From positions 26,763 through 90,762 of the forward strand of contig CALNAJ010000044.1 in the NCBI GenBank assembly GCA_937874695.1: a stretch of DNA of 64,000 nt, in the 5' to 3' direction. The notes under the pieces are model-generated. The model worked only from the letters and a program-made list of their open reading frames with translations, was not told the DNA's origin and ran no database searches. This DNA is from an uncultured Lactobacillus sp. (GTDB taxonomy: Bacteria > Bacillota > Bacilli > Lactobacillales > Lactobacillaceae). The position numbers were made by a program, and so were the translations under genes. Numbering within the stretch: position 1 is the first letter of the stretch; every line of letters begins with the position of its first letter. Shown here piece by piece: positions 8,638 through 17,654 of this stretch.

Positions 8638-8675
8638 GGATCGCGTGTTCTTAAGGGGATACGCGGTCCGTTTTT
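8638..8675 (+). terminator. Terminator after the DUF1801 gene
   Basis: Stem GGATCGCGTGT / ATACGCGGTCC, then T5. Confidence 0.85.
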
Positions 8676-8746
8676 ATTCAGATATTAAATAATTTTTGCA
8701 AGCGAAATTTACATTTTGGGTGGCCCAATTGTTGATTGGTAAATGG

Positions 8747-8882
8747 TACAATGAAAAAAGAGAGCTATCCGGAAGCGTGTGGGTAGTAGATACGATGCAA
8801 GAAAGTCCAGTACAGGTTATCAGGGGATGGCTTTAGCAGGGCTTACGACGGAGTAGTTTGAGTTCGGGGAGATTTTAGAAAA
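8747..8882 (+). promoter_or_regulatory. Promoter and long leader of the YfhO gene
   Basis: A good -10 TACAAT at 8747-8752 without a clear -35. It leaves a leader of about 120 bases before the start codon, longer than usual here. I recognise no riboswitch in it. A weak GGGGAG ribosome site precedes the ATG. Confidence 0.4.
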
Positions 8883-11444
8883 ATGCGACAAGAAAGATTG
8901 CGATTTAACCACTGGCGCAATCCCGTTTTGACCGGGATCATTGCACTTCTTTTGGTGGCCAGTTTATTTGCGATTCGTGGGGTGACGCCTTTTGGCGATC
9001 GTAACCTGTTGATCGGTGATTTGGGAACGCAGTATATTCCTTTTTTTACGGACTTTATGCGCCTGATTCACAGTCACACCTGGGATCTATTTAATTTTCA
9101 TCAGGCCTTAGGAACCAGTTGGGTGCCAACGATTGCGTACTATTTATTAAGCCCATTCAATCTGCTACTGATTTTCTTTAAGACGAGTCAGATTCCGATT
9201 GCCATGGCTGTAATTATCATGCTGAAGATTGCGACGATTGCGGGAACCATGACGTTTTATCTGCAGGAACACTGGCGAACACAACAGCTATTCACCGGCG
9301 TCTTTGGATTGGCTTTTGCGTTTAGTGGCTTTGTCGCCCTGAACTTCTTTAACTTGATGTGGCTGGACGCTTTAATCTTTCTGCCATTGGTCGCCTGGGG
9401 GATTGATCGCCTCGTGATTACGGGACGCACTGGTGGCTATTTTGTCTGGTTACTGGTCAGTGTTCTGACGGATTATTATCTGGGGTACATGACCTGCCTA
9501 TTTATTGTCGCGTATTTCGTGTACATGCTGACGGCTGAATGGCCGGTTGGACAGTCTGTACGGGCGTGGATGCGAGAGAAGCGCAGTATCTGTTATCACT
9601 TCATTGGCGCCTCTTTACTGAGCGTTGGCACAACGTTAGTGATCCTTTGGCCAACCGTTTTAGGTATGCTGACGACGCCTAAAACTCAGGGACAAGCGGG
9701 AAATTTCCATTTGATCCCGATGTTTGGTCTCGAATTCTTTAACCAACTGGGCGTGGGTGCCGGTGATTATTTGCAACGGCTGAGCCATGGCCCAGCAATC
9801 TTTTCGTCATCGTTGGTGGTCTTGCTAACGATCGCGTATTTTGGATTATCACAAATTAAAACGCGTGATAAAGTCCGGGCAGCCGTTCTCCTGGCATTCC
9901 TATTCCTGGGTATGTGGTTACGGGGGCTTAACACTGTCTGGCACTTGATGACGCCACCCTCTGGATATCCCTTCCGCAACAGCTTCTTCTTTAGTTTTGT
10001 CCTGATCTTGATTGCCAGTAGTGCTTGGCAGGCGGGGCTGTCCCAGCTATCTCGTCGCTGGCGGTGGGGCACGCCGTTGATTCTTGGAATCCTGATGTTG
10101 TTGGGAAGTTGGATGATTCCGCTGATGCAGACGTGGACCCAGTCTGACTATTACGCCAGCCTGCAGCCAATCAACTGGGCAGCTGTGTGGACGAGTCTCG
10201 CTATTTTAGTCGTGACGGCCGGCCTGCTGTGGTTTGGACACGTACCGCCAGTCTGGCTGGGTGTGGTTGTCGTTATCGAGTTATTTGTGAACTTTAGCTT
10301 TGCACTGGTGGGGATTGATTATGGGAGTCAGCAACGTTATGCCAAAGCTTACAATCAATCCGTTCAACGCCTTCAGCCAGTGACGACAACATCGAAGCTT
10401 TATCGTATTCGTAACGATGCACCGACCGTGGCTTCGGGTTTTCAGCATCATTACAATCCGTACAATGACGCGATGTGGCTGGGATATAACGGGACCGGTG
10501 CGTACAGTTCGACAACGCCAACCAACACGATGACCATGGCTAAACAACTCGGACTCTACACGCGAGACGCCCGGCGCCTCAGTAATCAGGGCTTTACGCC
10601 GGTAACCGAGATGCTCTTCGGCGTGCGTAACAAGCTAACCAAGGATGCCAGCGTGCGCGTGGGTAGTTACAGCGGAATGGGATTTGCCGTCAGCTCGCAG
10701 CTCCTCAAAGTGAAGCTGACCGCTAACGCGATGACGAACCAGGAAAATATTCTGCAAGCCTTGCGCCCCAGCCAGCGCGCTTACTTTGTGCCGGTGATGG
10801 CGGGTCATGATCAGGTCAAGGCTATTTGGCGGGTTAACAACCATCCCACCAACTTCGTCTACAATCACGTCTGGCATGTGACACCTCAGGCGACTGGACG
10901 ACTTTACCTCTTTGACCCGACCAGTGCCAGCAAGTATTCCACGATGAGTGTCAACGGCCATAATGTGGCGCCGAAGATGCTGACCGATGGGAATACCAGC
11001 ATGATCAATCTGGGTGAGTACCAGCAAGGTGAAGCGCTGACTATTAAATATGCCAGCAATCGGCCCACGCCCAAGGTCTTAGCGGTGGCAACTTTACCGG
11101 CAAGTCGCATGGCGGCGGTTCATCAGGCCGTCAGTGCTCATGCGTTGCGGCTACGGCAACAGCGCGGGCATTTGCGGACCAACTACCAAGGCACTGTCAT
11201 GGGGACGCCTAACAAGCGTTGGGCCTACCTGAGCTTGCCACAGGACAGCGGTTGGCGCATCACTGTGAATGATCAGCTCGTTAAGGCACGCACGGTGATT
11301 GGCGATATGACGGCAGTACCACTGACGTCAGGTCAGAACCGAGTGGTCATCAGCTATCACGTGCCGGGGGGCTGGGTCGGTCTCGCAGCTAGTGTCGTCT
11401 GCGCGGTTACCTATGGAACGGTATGGTATCGGAAACAATTATAA
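8883..11444 (+). CDS. YfhO family membrane protein
   Basis: 853 residues. The N-terminal half holds about a dozen hydrophobic helices, including FGLAFAFSGFVALNFFNLMWLDALIFLPLV, abbreviated here as the FSGFVALNFFNLMWLDALIF block near residue 150. A large extracytoplasmic region (about 480-825) and one last helix near the C-terminus follow. This layout and the LGTQYIPFFTDFMR block near residue 50 match the YfhO/GtrC-like membrane glycosyltransferase group. In Bacillus, YfhO works with CsbB to add GlcNAc to lipoteichoic acid. A role in polymer glycosylation at the membrane is inferred; no CsbB-type partner is adjacent. Single gene with strong terminator shared with the convergent usp gene. Confidence 0.82.
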   Translation: MRQERLRFNHWRNPVLTGIIALLLVASLFAIRGVTPFGDRNLLIGDLGTQYIPFFTDFMRLIHSHTWDLFNFHQALGTSWVPTIAYYLLSPFNLLLIFFKTSQIPIAMAVIIMLKIATIAGTMTFYLQEHWRTQQLFTGVFGLAFAFSGFVALNFFNLMWLDALIFLPLVAWGIDRLVITGRTGGYFVWLLVSVLTDYYLGYMTCLFIVAYFVYMLTAEWPVGQSVRAWMREKRSICYHFIGASLLSVGTTLVILWPTVLGMLTTPKTQGQAGNFHLIPMFGLEFFNQLGVGAGDYLQRLSHGPAIFSSSLVVLLTIAYFGLSQIKTRDKVRAAVLLAFLFLGMWLRGLNTVWHLMTPPSGYPFRNSFFFSFVLILIASSAWQAGLSQLSRRWRWGTPLILGILMLLGSWMIPLMQTWTQSDYYASLQPINWAAVWTSLAILVVTAGLLWFGHVPPVWLGVVVVIELFVNFSFALVGIDYGSQQRYAKAYNQSVQRLQPVTTTSKLYRIRNDAPTVASGFQHHYNPYNDAMWLGYNGTGAYSSTTPTNTMTMAKQLGLYTRDARRLSNQGFTPVTEMLFGVRNKLTKDASVRVGSYSGMGFAVSSQLLKVKLTANAMTNQENILQALRPSQRAYFVPVMAGHDQVKAIWRVNNHPTNFVYNHVWHVTPQATGRLYLFDPTSASKYSTMSVNGHNVAPKMLTDGNTSMINLGEYQQGEALTIKYASNRPTPKVLAVATLPASRMAAVHQAVSAHALRLRQQRGHLRTNYQGTVMGTPNKRWAYLSLPQDSGWRITVNDQLVKARTVIGDMTAVPLTSGQNRVVISYHVPGGWVGLAASVVCAVTYGTVWYRKQL

Positions 11445-11469
11445 AGTGAAAATTGAAAAATAGTGACGC

Positions 11470-11518
11470 AAAAAGGATGGTGTCTCTCCAGAGTTTTGGA
11501 GAAACACCATCCTTTTTA
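11470..11518. terminator. Bidirectional terminator between yfhO and usp
   Basis: Long stem AAAAGGATGGTGT-TCTCC / GGAGA-ACACCATCCTTTTT with A and T runs on both sides, serving both convergent genes. Confidence 0.92.
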
Positions 11519-11542
11519 TACAATAATTTATAAAATATGCAA

Positions 11543-12055
11543 TTAGAGTTTCGGCTGATCTTGGTTCTTAACGGCAACTTGCTTGGTGTCAACGGGATTG
11601 CCCGCTTCGTCGGTCCGAATGACCATGACGTCAACGTCGGCCATCCGACTGACATAGGCGGTCACAGAACCCTCGACCATCCGGGCCACGGCACTCATCC
11701 CGGTGGCCCCCAGCATGATCAAATCATTCTGGTGGTCGCGGACAAACTCATGAGCAATGACCGTCTTGGGATTGCCGAACCGCACGTGAATGTCGAGATC
11801 GGTAAAACCAGTGGCGGCTTCGGTCGTTTCGACCAATGAGGTCAGGTAAGAGGTGGCGTCCGTTGCCAATTCGTGAATCACGCTGCCCGGCATGGAACCG
11901 CTGGCGTAGAAGCCATAGTGGTTGATCCGTAAGACGTTGAGCAGATCAACGTGGGCGTGGTTGCGTTGGGCCACGGTCACCGCCTTCTTTAGGGCCAGTT
12001 CCGCTTGAATGGAGCCGTCCACGGGCACTAAGATCTGTTGGTATTGTTGTCCCAT
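11543..12055 (-). CDS. Universal stress protein (UspA family)
   Basis: 170 residues. Starts MGQQYQQILVPVDGS, the first strand and DGS loop of the UspA fold. The nucleotide-binding end G-x2-G-x9-G(S/T) appears as LGATGMSAVARMVEGSVTAYV followed by VMVIR, so ATP binding is likely. A C-terminal tail of about 20 residues is extra. Cytoplasmic stress-response protein of unknown exact role. It lies 29 bases after the YbhB gene on the same strand and probably shares its transcript. Confidence 0.88.
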   Translation of the reverse strand: MGQQYQQILVPVDGSIQAELALKKAVTVAQRNHAHVDLLNVLRINHYGFYASGSMPGSVIHELATDATSYLTSLVETTEAATGFTDLDIHVRFGNPKTVIAHEFVRDHQNDLIMLGATGMSAVARMVEGSVTAYVSRMADVDVMVIRTDEAGNPVDTKQVAVKNQDQPKL

Positions 12056-12084
12056 AATTAGCCTTCTTCTTTGAGCTGAGTTGT

Positions 12085-12597
12085 CTAGACGCGGCCACGT
12101 AATGTGATAGTGGCGGTGTCGAGGACGTGGCCATTGATTTGATGGAGGAGGTCATTTAACCAGAAGCCATCGGCCAAGTCGAGTTTGGTATTCAATGCAT
12201 AAACGGTCAGACTGTAGTCATGATCCTCATTTGGTGGGAACGGCCCCGTGTAGTTCTGATAAACGGCTGGATCGGTGTTGCCAATCAGTGAGCCACCGTT
12301 ACTGTTACGGCCGTGAACATGAGGAATGGCGTTGGTCCGGGAGACGTCCATTGGAATCTCACGCGTCGTTCCAGGAAAGTTGGCAGCGACCCAGTGAATC
12401 CACGGGAAACCACTAACGGGAACGGCATCGAAATCAATGAGGTTCAGCGCTAGCGTTTGAGTCTTCTTCGGTATCTTGTGAAGCTTGATGGGGAACGACT
12501 TGACGGGTTGCCCGCCATAGACGTCATCACCCGTGGCGTACTTGCTAAATTCATCGGCTAAGTAGCCATTTTCTTCGGTTGGCACAACGATTCGCAT
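12085..12597 (-). CDS. YbhB/YbcL family Raf-kinase-inhibitor-like protein
   Basis: 170 residues from MRIVVPTEENGY. The PEBP-fold blocks are clear: ALNLIDFDAVPVSGFPWIHW, then GRNSNGG, then YTGPFPPNEDHDYSLTVYAL, the last being the ligand-pocket GP-x-P-x-HDY motif. Cytoplasmic; bacterial members have no firmly known function. The start is ATG at 12597 with GGAGGG 6 bases upstream; the longer frame to 12624 would swallow the ribosome site. It leads a two-gene unit with the universal stress gene. Confidence 0.85.
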   Translation of the reverse strand: MRIVVPTEENGYLADEFSKYATGDDVYGGQPVKSFPIKLHKIPKKTQTLALNLIDFDAVPVSGFPWIHWVAANFPGTTREIPMDVSRTNAIPHVHGRNSNGGSLIGNTDPAVYQNYTGPFPPNEDHDYSLTVYALNTKLDLADGFWLNDLLHQINGHVLDTATITLRGRV

Positions 12598-12712
12598 GAA
12601 ATCCCTCCTAGATATATCTAACACTCTTCATTATACCGCAGTCAAACGTTAGTCGCGAATATTCATGAATAATGTATAAAAATACGAATAAACAGTATAT
12701 AACTAATATAAT

Positions 12713-12752
12713 TGCAAAAATAGCTTGATTTTTGCACAAAAGGGCGTATGCT
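12713..12752 (+). promoter_or_regulatory. Inverted repeat and promoter before the M20 peptidase gene
   Basis: Perfect 8-bp arms TGCAAAAA (12713-12720) and TTTTTGCA (12729-12736). They overlap a plausible promoter, TTGATT (12725-12730), 16 bases, TATGCT (12747-12752). Looks like an operator; the regulator is unknown. Confidence 0.45.
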
Positions 12753-12790
12753 AATAACAACTTAACGAAACGACGAAAGGATTGACGCGG

Positions 12791-13963
12791 ATGACTCCTC
12801 AAGCAAAGATTTCCATTTTACAGCATTTAATTCAAATTCCCTCAGTAAACGACCATGAGGCCCAGGTAGCGGACTATATCGCCAGCCTGTTTGCCCCGTA
12901 TCCCCAAGCAAAGATCGAGAAAGTAACGTACGCGAACGGCCGCGACAATCTGGTCGTGACGATTGGCCATGAAGGCCCGCAATTGGGGCTTTCTGGGCAC
13001 ATGGATGTCGTTGCTGCCGGGAACGAATCCGCTTGGACGCACGCACCATTTGCCGGTGAGGTCGTGGGTGACCAGTTGTTTGGCCGGGGCGCTTCCGACA
13101 TGAAGAGTGGGCTCGCAGCCATCGTGATTACGATGCTGGAATTTTTGGAACAGGGCACGCAGTTACCTGGGAGCATTCGGTTGCTGGCGACGGTGGGTGA
13201 AGAGACTGGTGAATATGGTGCGGGTCAGTTGACCGATGAAGGTTACGCGGACAATCTGGCCGGCCTGATCATTGCTGAACCCAGCGGCTTAGATAATGTG
13301 GTCTACACGGCGCGGGGCGTCATTGACTACAAGGTCGTCTCTACCGGGAAGGGTGTCCACAGTGCGCAGCCGGAGAATGGCATTAACGCCATCGATAATT
13401 TGATGAAATTCTATAACGCTGTGGGGCCGTTGATGGCCAAGCATACCAAGACCGATCCTGTTTTAGGTGGCTTGCTACATAACGTGGACTTGATCTCCGG
13501 GGGCGAGCAGATCAATTCGATTCCCGCTCATGCCGAGTTGATGGCCAATATGCGGACGATTCCCGCCTATCCTAATCAAGTAATCTATGATGAGCTGGAA
13601 GGCTTGATCGCGCAACTGAATGCAGAGGATGGGGTGCAACTCGACCTCAGCTATAGCTTCCCTGAAGAGGCGATTCCGGGCGATCCTCAGGCCCCACTGG
13701 TTCAGCTGGCTAAGCAGATTAGTGATAAAGTTTGCGGTCACGATACGCAGGTCGTCGGTTCCGGTGGCGCCAACGATGGGGCCGAATTCTTGCGGGCCAA
13801 GGCCGACTTCACCAGTATTGAAATCGGTCCAGGGAGCAACACATCTCACCAGGTCGACGAGTACATTTCCATTAAGGAATACTTGCAAGCTATCGACTTC
13901 TATGAAGCCTTGGTGCCAGCTTTTTTGCAACAAGCGCAGCAGCCAGAGAGTATTACGGAATAA
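12791..13963 (+). CDS. M20 family metallopeptidase (ArgE/DapE type deacylase)
   Basis: 390 residues from ATG 12791 (AAAGGA 10 bases upstream; a TTG at 12782 is less likely). Zinc-ligand motifs are in place: SGHMDVV (His70, Asp72), GRGASDMKSG (Asp103), and the general-base pair GEETG (Glu137-Glu138). The dimerisation domain follows, with the GKGVHSAQPENG block, and GPGSNTSHQVDE near the end carries the last zinc-ligand His. It removes an acyl group or N-terminal residue from an amino acid or small peptide. Often annotated as succinyl-diaminopimelate desuccinylase, but no lysine genes are nearby, so the substrate is open. Confidence 0.85.
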   Translation: MTPQAKISILQHLIQIPSVNDHEAQVADYIASLFAPYPQAKIEKVTYANGRDNLVVTIGHEGPQLGLSGHMDVVAAGNESAWTHAPFAGEVVGDQLFGRGASDMKSGLAAIVITMLEFLEQGTQLPGSIRLLATVGEETGEYGAGQLTDEGYADNLAGLIIAEPSGLDNVVYTARGVIDYKVVSTGKGVHSAQPENGINAIDNLMKFYNAVGPLMAKHTKTDPVLGGLLHNVDLISGGEQINSIPAHAELMANMRTIPAYPNQVIYDELEGLIAQLNAEDGVQLDLSYSFPEEAIPGDPQAPLVQLAKQISDKVCGHDTQVVGSGGANDGAEFLRAKADFTSIEIGPGSNTSHQVDEYISIKEYLQAIDFYEALVPAFLQQAQQPESITE

Positions 13964-13979
13964 TCGACTAAAATTAAGG

Positions 13980-14017
13980 ATGATGATTGCCGCTAGAACA
14001 GGGTAATCACCATTTTT
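13980..14017 (+). terminator. Terminator after the M20 peptidase gene
   Basis: Imperfect 12-bp stem ATGATGATTGCC / GGTAATCACCAT then T5. Confidence 0.75.
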
Positions 14018-14168
14018 GTGTGGCGAGGGTCACACACAGTGAAGGCAAAAAATATTAAGTTTGCATATAGAAACTAGCAAACTGCTTAAATTGACTTCCT
14101 GAGGCTGGTAATTCTGAGAGATGCGCCTATATTAATATGTAATTGTATTTGGGGGAGTGGGAAAGGCC

Positions 14169-14927
14169 ATGGCAAAACGAAAACCACGACTAATCGTCTA
14201 CCACGTGGGGGTCACGCTATTGACGCTGATCTCAGTGGGTACGGTACTGCTATTATTAATGGGATGGGGCAATGCTACTGCTGAAATGGCCATCATCAAC
14301 GGTCTGTTGGTGGTATTTGCCGTTGACTATGTTATCCGGCTGGTACTGGCTAAGAACCGTAAAGTCTTTCTCGTTCAGTCGGCGTTTGATCTGTTGGGGA
14401 TTATTCCCCTTCATCCGGTATTTGCGTTCTTTCGGTTAGGCCGTTTGGTGCGTTTGATTCGCTACCACCACTTGTTCTGGCGGCTCAGAATCAACAGTAA
14501 GTGGACACGGGCCTACCATCAATTTATTTATAAGACCGGATTTATTTACCTGTTTTCCTTTAGTGTGACGATTATTGTCATCAGTGCCTTTCTCTTCTCG
14601 CTGACCGAGAAGCAGAGTCTGGCAAATGCCTTATGGTGGGCCATCACAACGGCTACCACGGTGGGTTACGGGGATGAGACACCGCACACGGCCTTTGGCA
14701 AAATTATTGCCAGTATTCTGATGATCGGTGGCGTCGGGTTCATTGGGTTGTTAACCAGTACCATCAGTGGGTTTTTCACGGCTAGAGGGCAGCAGATGGC
14801 AACTAGTCAAGAGGACCGCGAGCAGGCTGACCTCGACCAGTTGTTGGCGAAAATCGAAACGTTGACAGTTAAGGTCGATGACTTACAGCGCCAGCTCGAG
14901 GCGACAACACGACAGAAGAAGGAGTAG
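14169..14927 (+). CDS. Voltage-gated-type potassium channel
   Basis: 252 residues. Six hydrophobic helices, a positively charged S4-like stretch (RLGRLVRLIRYHH), a pore helix and the K+ filter TTVGYGD (Val165-Asp169). The last helix follows, and then a cytoplasmic coiled-coil tail (LLAKIETLTVKVDDLQRQLE) that may drive tetramer formation. Belongs to the Kch/ion_trans_2 channels. ATG at 14169 is chosen; a GTG at 14157 lies directly on the GGGGGA ribosome site. No RCK domain is present. A loose palindrome lies upstream (TAAG-TTTGC at 14056, GCAAA-CTGCTTA at 14077). Confidence 0.88.
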   Translation: MAKRKPRLIVYHVGVTLLTLISVGTVLLLLMGWGNATAEMAIINGLLVVFAVDYVIRLVLAKNRKVFLVQSAFDLLGIIPLHPVFAFFRLGRLVRLIRYHHLFWRLRINSKWTRAYHQFIYKTGFIYLFSFSVTIIVISAFLFSLTEKQSLANALWWAITTATTVGYGDETPHTAFGKIIASILMIGGVGFIGLLTSTISGFFTARGQQMATSQEDREQADLDQLLAKIETLTVKVDDLQRQLEATTRQKKE

Positions 14928-14956
14928 CTGATTGCCGCGAGGATCACATTAACCAC

Positions 14957-14994
14957 AACAAAAAAACGCGGACGCTCCTGTGAGCGCCGCGTTT
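14957..14994 (-). terminator. Terminator of the minus-strand membrane protein gene
   Basis: Read on the minus strand: CGCGGCGCTC / GAGCGTCCGCG then T7. The stem overlaps that gene's stop codon. Confidence 0.85.
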
Positions 14995-15607
14995 AACGGA
15001 CAAACTGTAAATTATAGTTTCCCTGGCCATCCGATGTAATCGTATAGGTCGTGTAGCCTGCCTGCAACCATTGATTCTTTGAAGCCTGGGCCCAACTCTG
15101 GGCATCTTCAACGGAAGAAAAGGTGTGTGTGGAATCGAAGGTTGTCGGGCTTTGACTGCTTGATGATGAACTCGACGTACTCGAGCTGTTAGCGTTAGAC
15201 GACTTGGTCTGCGCTTGGTTGAGTAGCTTTTGTTCACGTGCTTGGACGGCACTATTAGATTCATCATTGATGGCATTCTGTAGCTTTTGTTTTTGCGAAA
15301 CGGTAAGGCCATTATCATTGTAGTCATCATATTTGTCTTTAAAGCTCTCGTAGGCGGTCTGCTCGGAAACAGACGATGCCTTGGCTACGAGAGAGGCACT
15401 GTTGCTCGATGACGAGACGGTATTGGATGCGGAATTGTTATGGTGAGTGATGCCTAAGACTAACAGGATAGCGATGGCCAACGTTAATAACGTCATGACC
15501 CACGGCCACCAGCGCCGCGGCTTTCGGGGCCGTTGACGCATAGGGCGGTTAGGATCTTGATTAAAATTATACCGTTGTACGCGTGATTTTGGTTCTTGGT
15601 TGTTCAA
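14993..15607 (-). CDS. Single-pass membrane-anchored extracellular protein
   Basis: 204 residues. The start is TTG at 15607, 8 bases after GGAGG; an ATG further up overlaps that site. A basic cytoplasmic head (RPRKPRRWW) is followed by one helix (VMTLLTLAIAILLVLGI), a Ser/Asn/Ala-rich linker, an acidic helix region (YESFKDKYDDYN), a second low-complexity Ser run, and a compact C-terminal domain (HTFSSVEDAQSWAQASK to NYNLQFVR). That last domain resembles small cell-surface modules of lactobacilli, but I cannot name it. Function unknown; convergent with the K+ channel gene. Confidence 0.72.
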   Translation of the reverse strand: MNNQEPKSRVQRYNFNQDPNRPMRQRPRKPRRWWPWVMTLLTLAIAILLVLGITHHNNSASNTVSSSSNSASLVAKASSVSEQTAYESFKDKYDDYNDNGLTVSQKQKLQNAINDESNSAVQAREQKLLNQAQTKSSNANSSSTSSSSSSSQSPTTFDSTHTFSSVEDAQSWAQASKNQWLQAGYTTYTITSDGQGNYNLQFVR

Positions 15608-15813
15608 CTGAAAAACCTCCATGTCAGAAACGGTGTGAAAAAACAAGCTTGCCGCCAGGACGACAAACTACCACACTCTCCATAGTAACGCAAAACGAGT
15701 GCAGAAGAAAATTTTAGCCCTAAATTTTACTTTTTATCCAGCTTTCTTACCGCGTAAACTGCCAGCATATTGTATGATGGTAGTGGAACTAAGTTTGAAA
15801 GGTGGTTTTTATT

Positions 15814-16677
15814 TTGCATAATGACATTCCTGAATTACCTCTAAATAATGGCAACCGGATTCCCCAGCTTGGCTTGGGTGTTTTCCAAGTCGATAACGCT
15901 GAAGATACGAAGAACGCGGTCAAGTGGGCCTTGGCTGCCGGCTACCGTCACATCGATACGGCGGCTTACTACGGCAACGAGCAGTGGGTCGGTGAGGCCA
16001 TTCGCGAGAGTGATGTGAAGCGCGAGGATATCTTCGTGACTTCCAAACTTTGGAACAGCGTCCGTGGCTACGACGAAACGAAACAGGCTTTCCAGGAGAC
16101 GTTGGACAAGTTGGGATTCGACTATCTCGACATGTTCCTGATTCACTGGCCAGCTCCCGGCTACGCTGAAAGTTGGCGCGCTATGGAAGACCTGTACAAG
16201 GCTGGTAAAATCAAGAATATCGGGGTTTCCAACTTTAATCAAGCCCAACTTGAGAAGTTAATGGAGACGGCCACGGTCAAGCCAGTAGTCGACCAAATTG
16301 AAACGCACCCATACTTCCAAGAAGACGACTTGCATGCCTACTTGGAAACCCAAGGTATTCTGCACGAAGCCTGGAGTCCATTGGGTGGCGGCAATAACAA
16401 TGCGCTGACTGACCCAGTTATCAATGAATTGGCTGCAGCCCACGATGTGAGTGCCGCCCAAATCATTTTACGCTGGCACATTCAACGCGAAGAAATCGTG
16501 ATTCCTAAGTCCACTCACGAGGCACGGATTCAACAGAACCGCGACGTCTTTGCCTTTGGCTTGGATGAAGATGAAATGCGGGCCATCAGCGACCTGGATG
16601 CTGGCAAGCGTGTGGGGCCAGATCCTGCCGATGAGGCTTGGCTCAAGCAATCTCAGACGTACTCTAGCCGCAAGTAA
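15814..16677 (+). CDS. Aldo/keto reductase
   Basis: NADPH-dependent reduction of aldehydes or ketones in the cytosol. 287 residues, a TIM barrel. The catalytic tetrad is visible: Asp48 and Tyr53 (HIDTAAYYGNE), Lys78 (VTSKLW) and His111 (LIHWPAPGY). The family signature GVSNF and the C-terminal cofactor block IPKSTHEARIQQN are also present. Closest in type to 2,5-diketo-D-gluconate reductases of lactobacilli. The start is TTG at 15814 with AAAGGTGG upstream; no ATG fits. Its stop codon touches the stop of the convergent gene at 16678 with no gap. Confidence 0.9.
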   Translation: MHNDIPELPLNNGNRIPQLGLGVFQVDNAEDTKNAVKWALAAGYRHIDTAAYYGNEQWVGEAIRESDVKREDIFVTSKLWNSVRGYDETKQAFQETLDKLGFDYLDMFLIHWPAPGYAESWRAMEDLYKAGKIKNIGVSNFNQAQLEKLMETATVKPVVDQIETHPYFQEDDLHAYLETQGILHEAWSPLGGGNNNALTDPVINELAAAHDVSAAQIILRWHIQREEIVIPKSTHEARIQQNRDVFAFGLDEDEMRAISDLDAGKRVGPDPADEAWLKQSQTYSSRK

Positions 16678-17067
16678 TTAACGGTAGGGTGGAATATTCT
16701 GATCCTTAGCGATGACCTCTAGCTGGTCGGTCAACTGATTGACGACGGTGAGAGGCACCTTCGCAAAGGGACTGAAGATATGGGGATGGTCCGGATCGGG
16801 CACATCCTGAGTTTCCTTTAATTTAGATACCATCGAGACTAGGTCATCCTTGTGATAGCCTAGTTTTTTGGCGTAGTAAATAACTTCGCGATAACTGACG
16901 TTTTTAAAGTAAAAGTAATAACAAAGTCCGGCCACGGTAAAGTACCAGAAAATCGTCCACTCCAGACCAACCTGGCTAGGCGCGATGAAGCCGGTAAAGA
17001 TCGCGATGAGGACAAAGACCACGTAAATTAAGACGGAGAGGCCAGCCCAACGCTGTTTGGACGTCAT
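16678..17067 (-). CDS. Small membrane protein of unknown function
   Basis: 129 residues. Two membrane helices near the N-terminus (LSVLIYVVFVLIAIF and WTIFWYFTVAGLCYYF), then a soluble basic/acidic region (REVIYYAKKLGYHKDDLVSMVSKLKE) ending PPYR. No family recognised. The stop codon directly abuts the aldo/keto reductase stop, so the two convergent transcripts must overlap. Confidence 0.65.
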   Translation of the reverse strand: MTSKQRWAGLSVLIYVVFVLIAIFTGFIAPSQVGLEWTIFWYFTVAGLCYYFYFKNVSYREVIYYAKKLGYHKDDLVSMVSKLKETQDVPDPDHPHIFSPFAKVPLTVVNQLTDQLEVIAKDQNIPPYR

Positions 17068-17223
17068 AAGATTCAGCTCGATTCTTGAATGATTGCGTTT
17101 AGTTTACGGGGTTATGGGATAGATTTCAAGTTATTTTCGGTGATAAGTTAGTGAGAGTTCAAACAGCATCCTTATTTGGATAAGAAGTGATGGAAGTTAA
17201 TCGCTCATTTTGGAGCGGAGACT

Positions 17224-17255
17224 ATTGAGGATAGGAGGCTATGCTCAATATTTTT
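17224..17255 (+). terminator. Plus-strand terminator-like hairpin without an obvious gene
   Basis: ATTGAG...CTCAAT stem with an inner TAG/CTA pair and T5. It lies in the 17068-17654 gene gap and could end read-through from the aldo/keto reductase gene. Confidence 0.5.
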
Positions 17256-17315
17256 ACTGGAGTTGGGAGGTTAGGAGGAACGTGACGATTAATAAAAGGG
17301 CAGTAACGACCGTGG

Positions 17316-17518
17316 AATCTATGTAAGCCGTGAGGGGGACGGAAATCAACTCAGCCGTGGGAGTTTTCTTAGCGGTGATTTTTGCCGCTTAGAAAACTGG
17401 TGGCTTTGAAACTCGGGTCTTAGAGGTTCAAAGCCAAGTTTGGAGACCGCTCTGTGGCTCCAGACGTCCGCCCACCGCGTTCCGGTTGATTTCCGTCCCC
17501 CGGTAAGGCGTAAGTAAG
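17316..17518 (-). repeat. Family I intergenic repeat, copy B
   Basis: Inverted relative to copy A. Outer ends AATCTATGTAAGCCGTGAG and CCCCGGTAAGGCG, inner stem GTTTTCTTAGCGG...CCGCTTAGAAAAC. Fills most of the gap before the acetyltransferase gene; the rest of 17068-17654 shows nothing else. Confidence 0.9.
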
Positions 17519-17654
17519 ATCACAGTTGCATCTGACCTTTAAATTTCAGTAAACAAAACCATCAATACCAAATGAAAGTTTCGCATTTAATGGTGAGTCG
17601 TGTATAATAGCACAGTATTGTTACAGACCGCTTTGGAAATGAGAGGTAGACGAA

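Noticed and set aside
8760..8882. Possible riboswitch in the YfhO leader
   Set aside because: No conserved core of any riboswitch class I know and no terminator hairpin.
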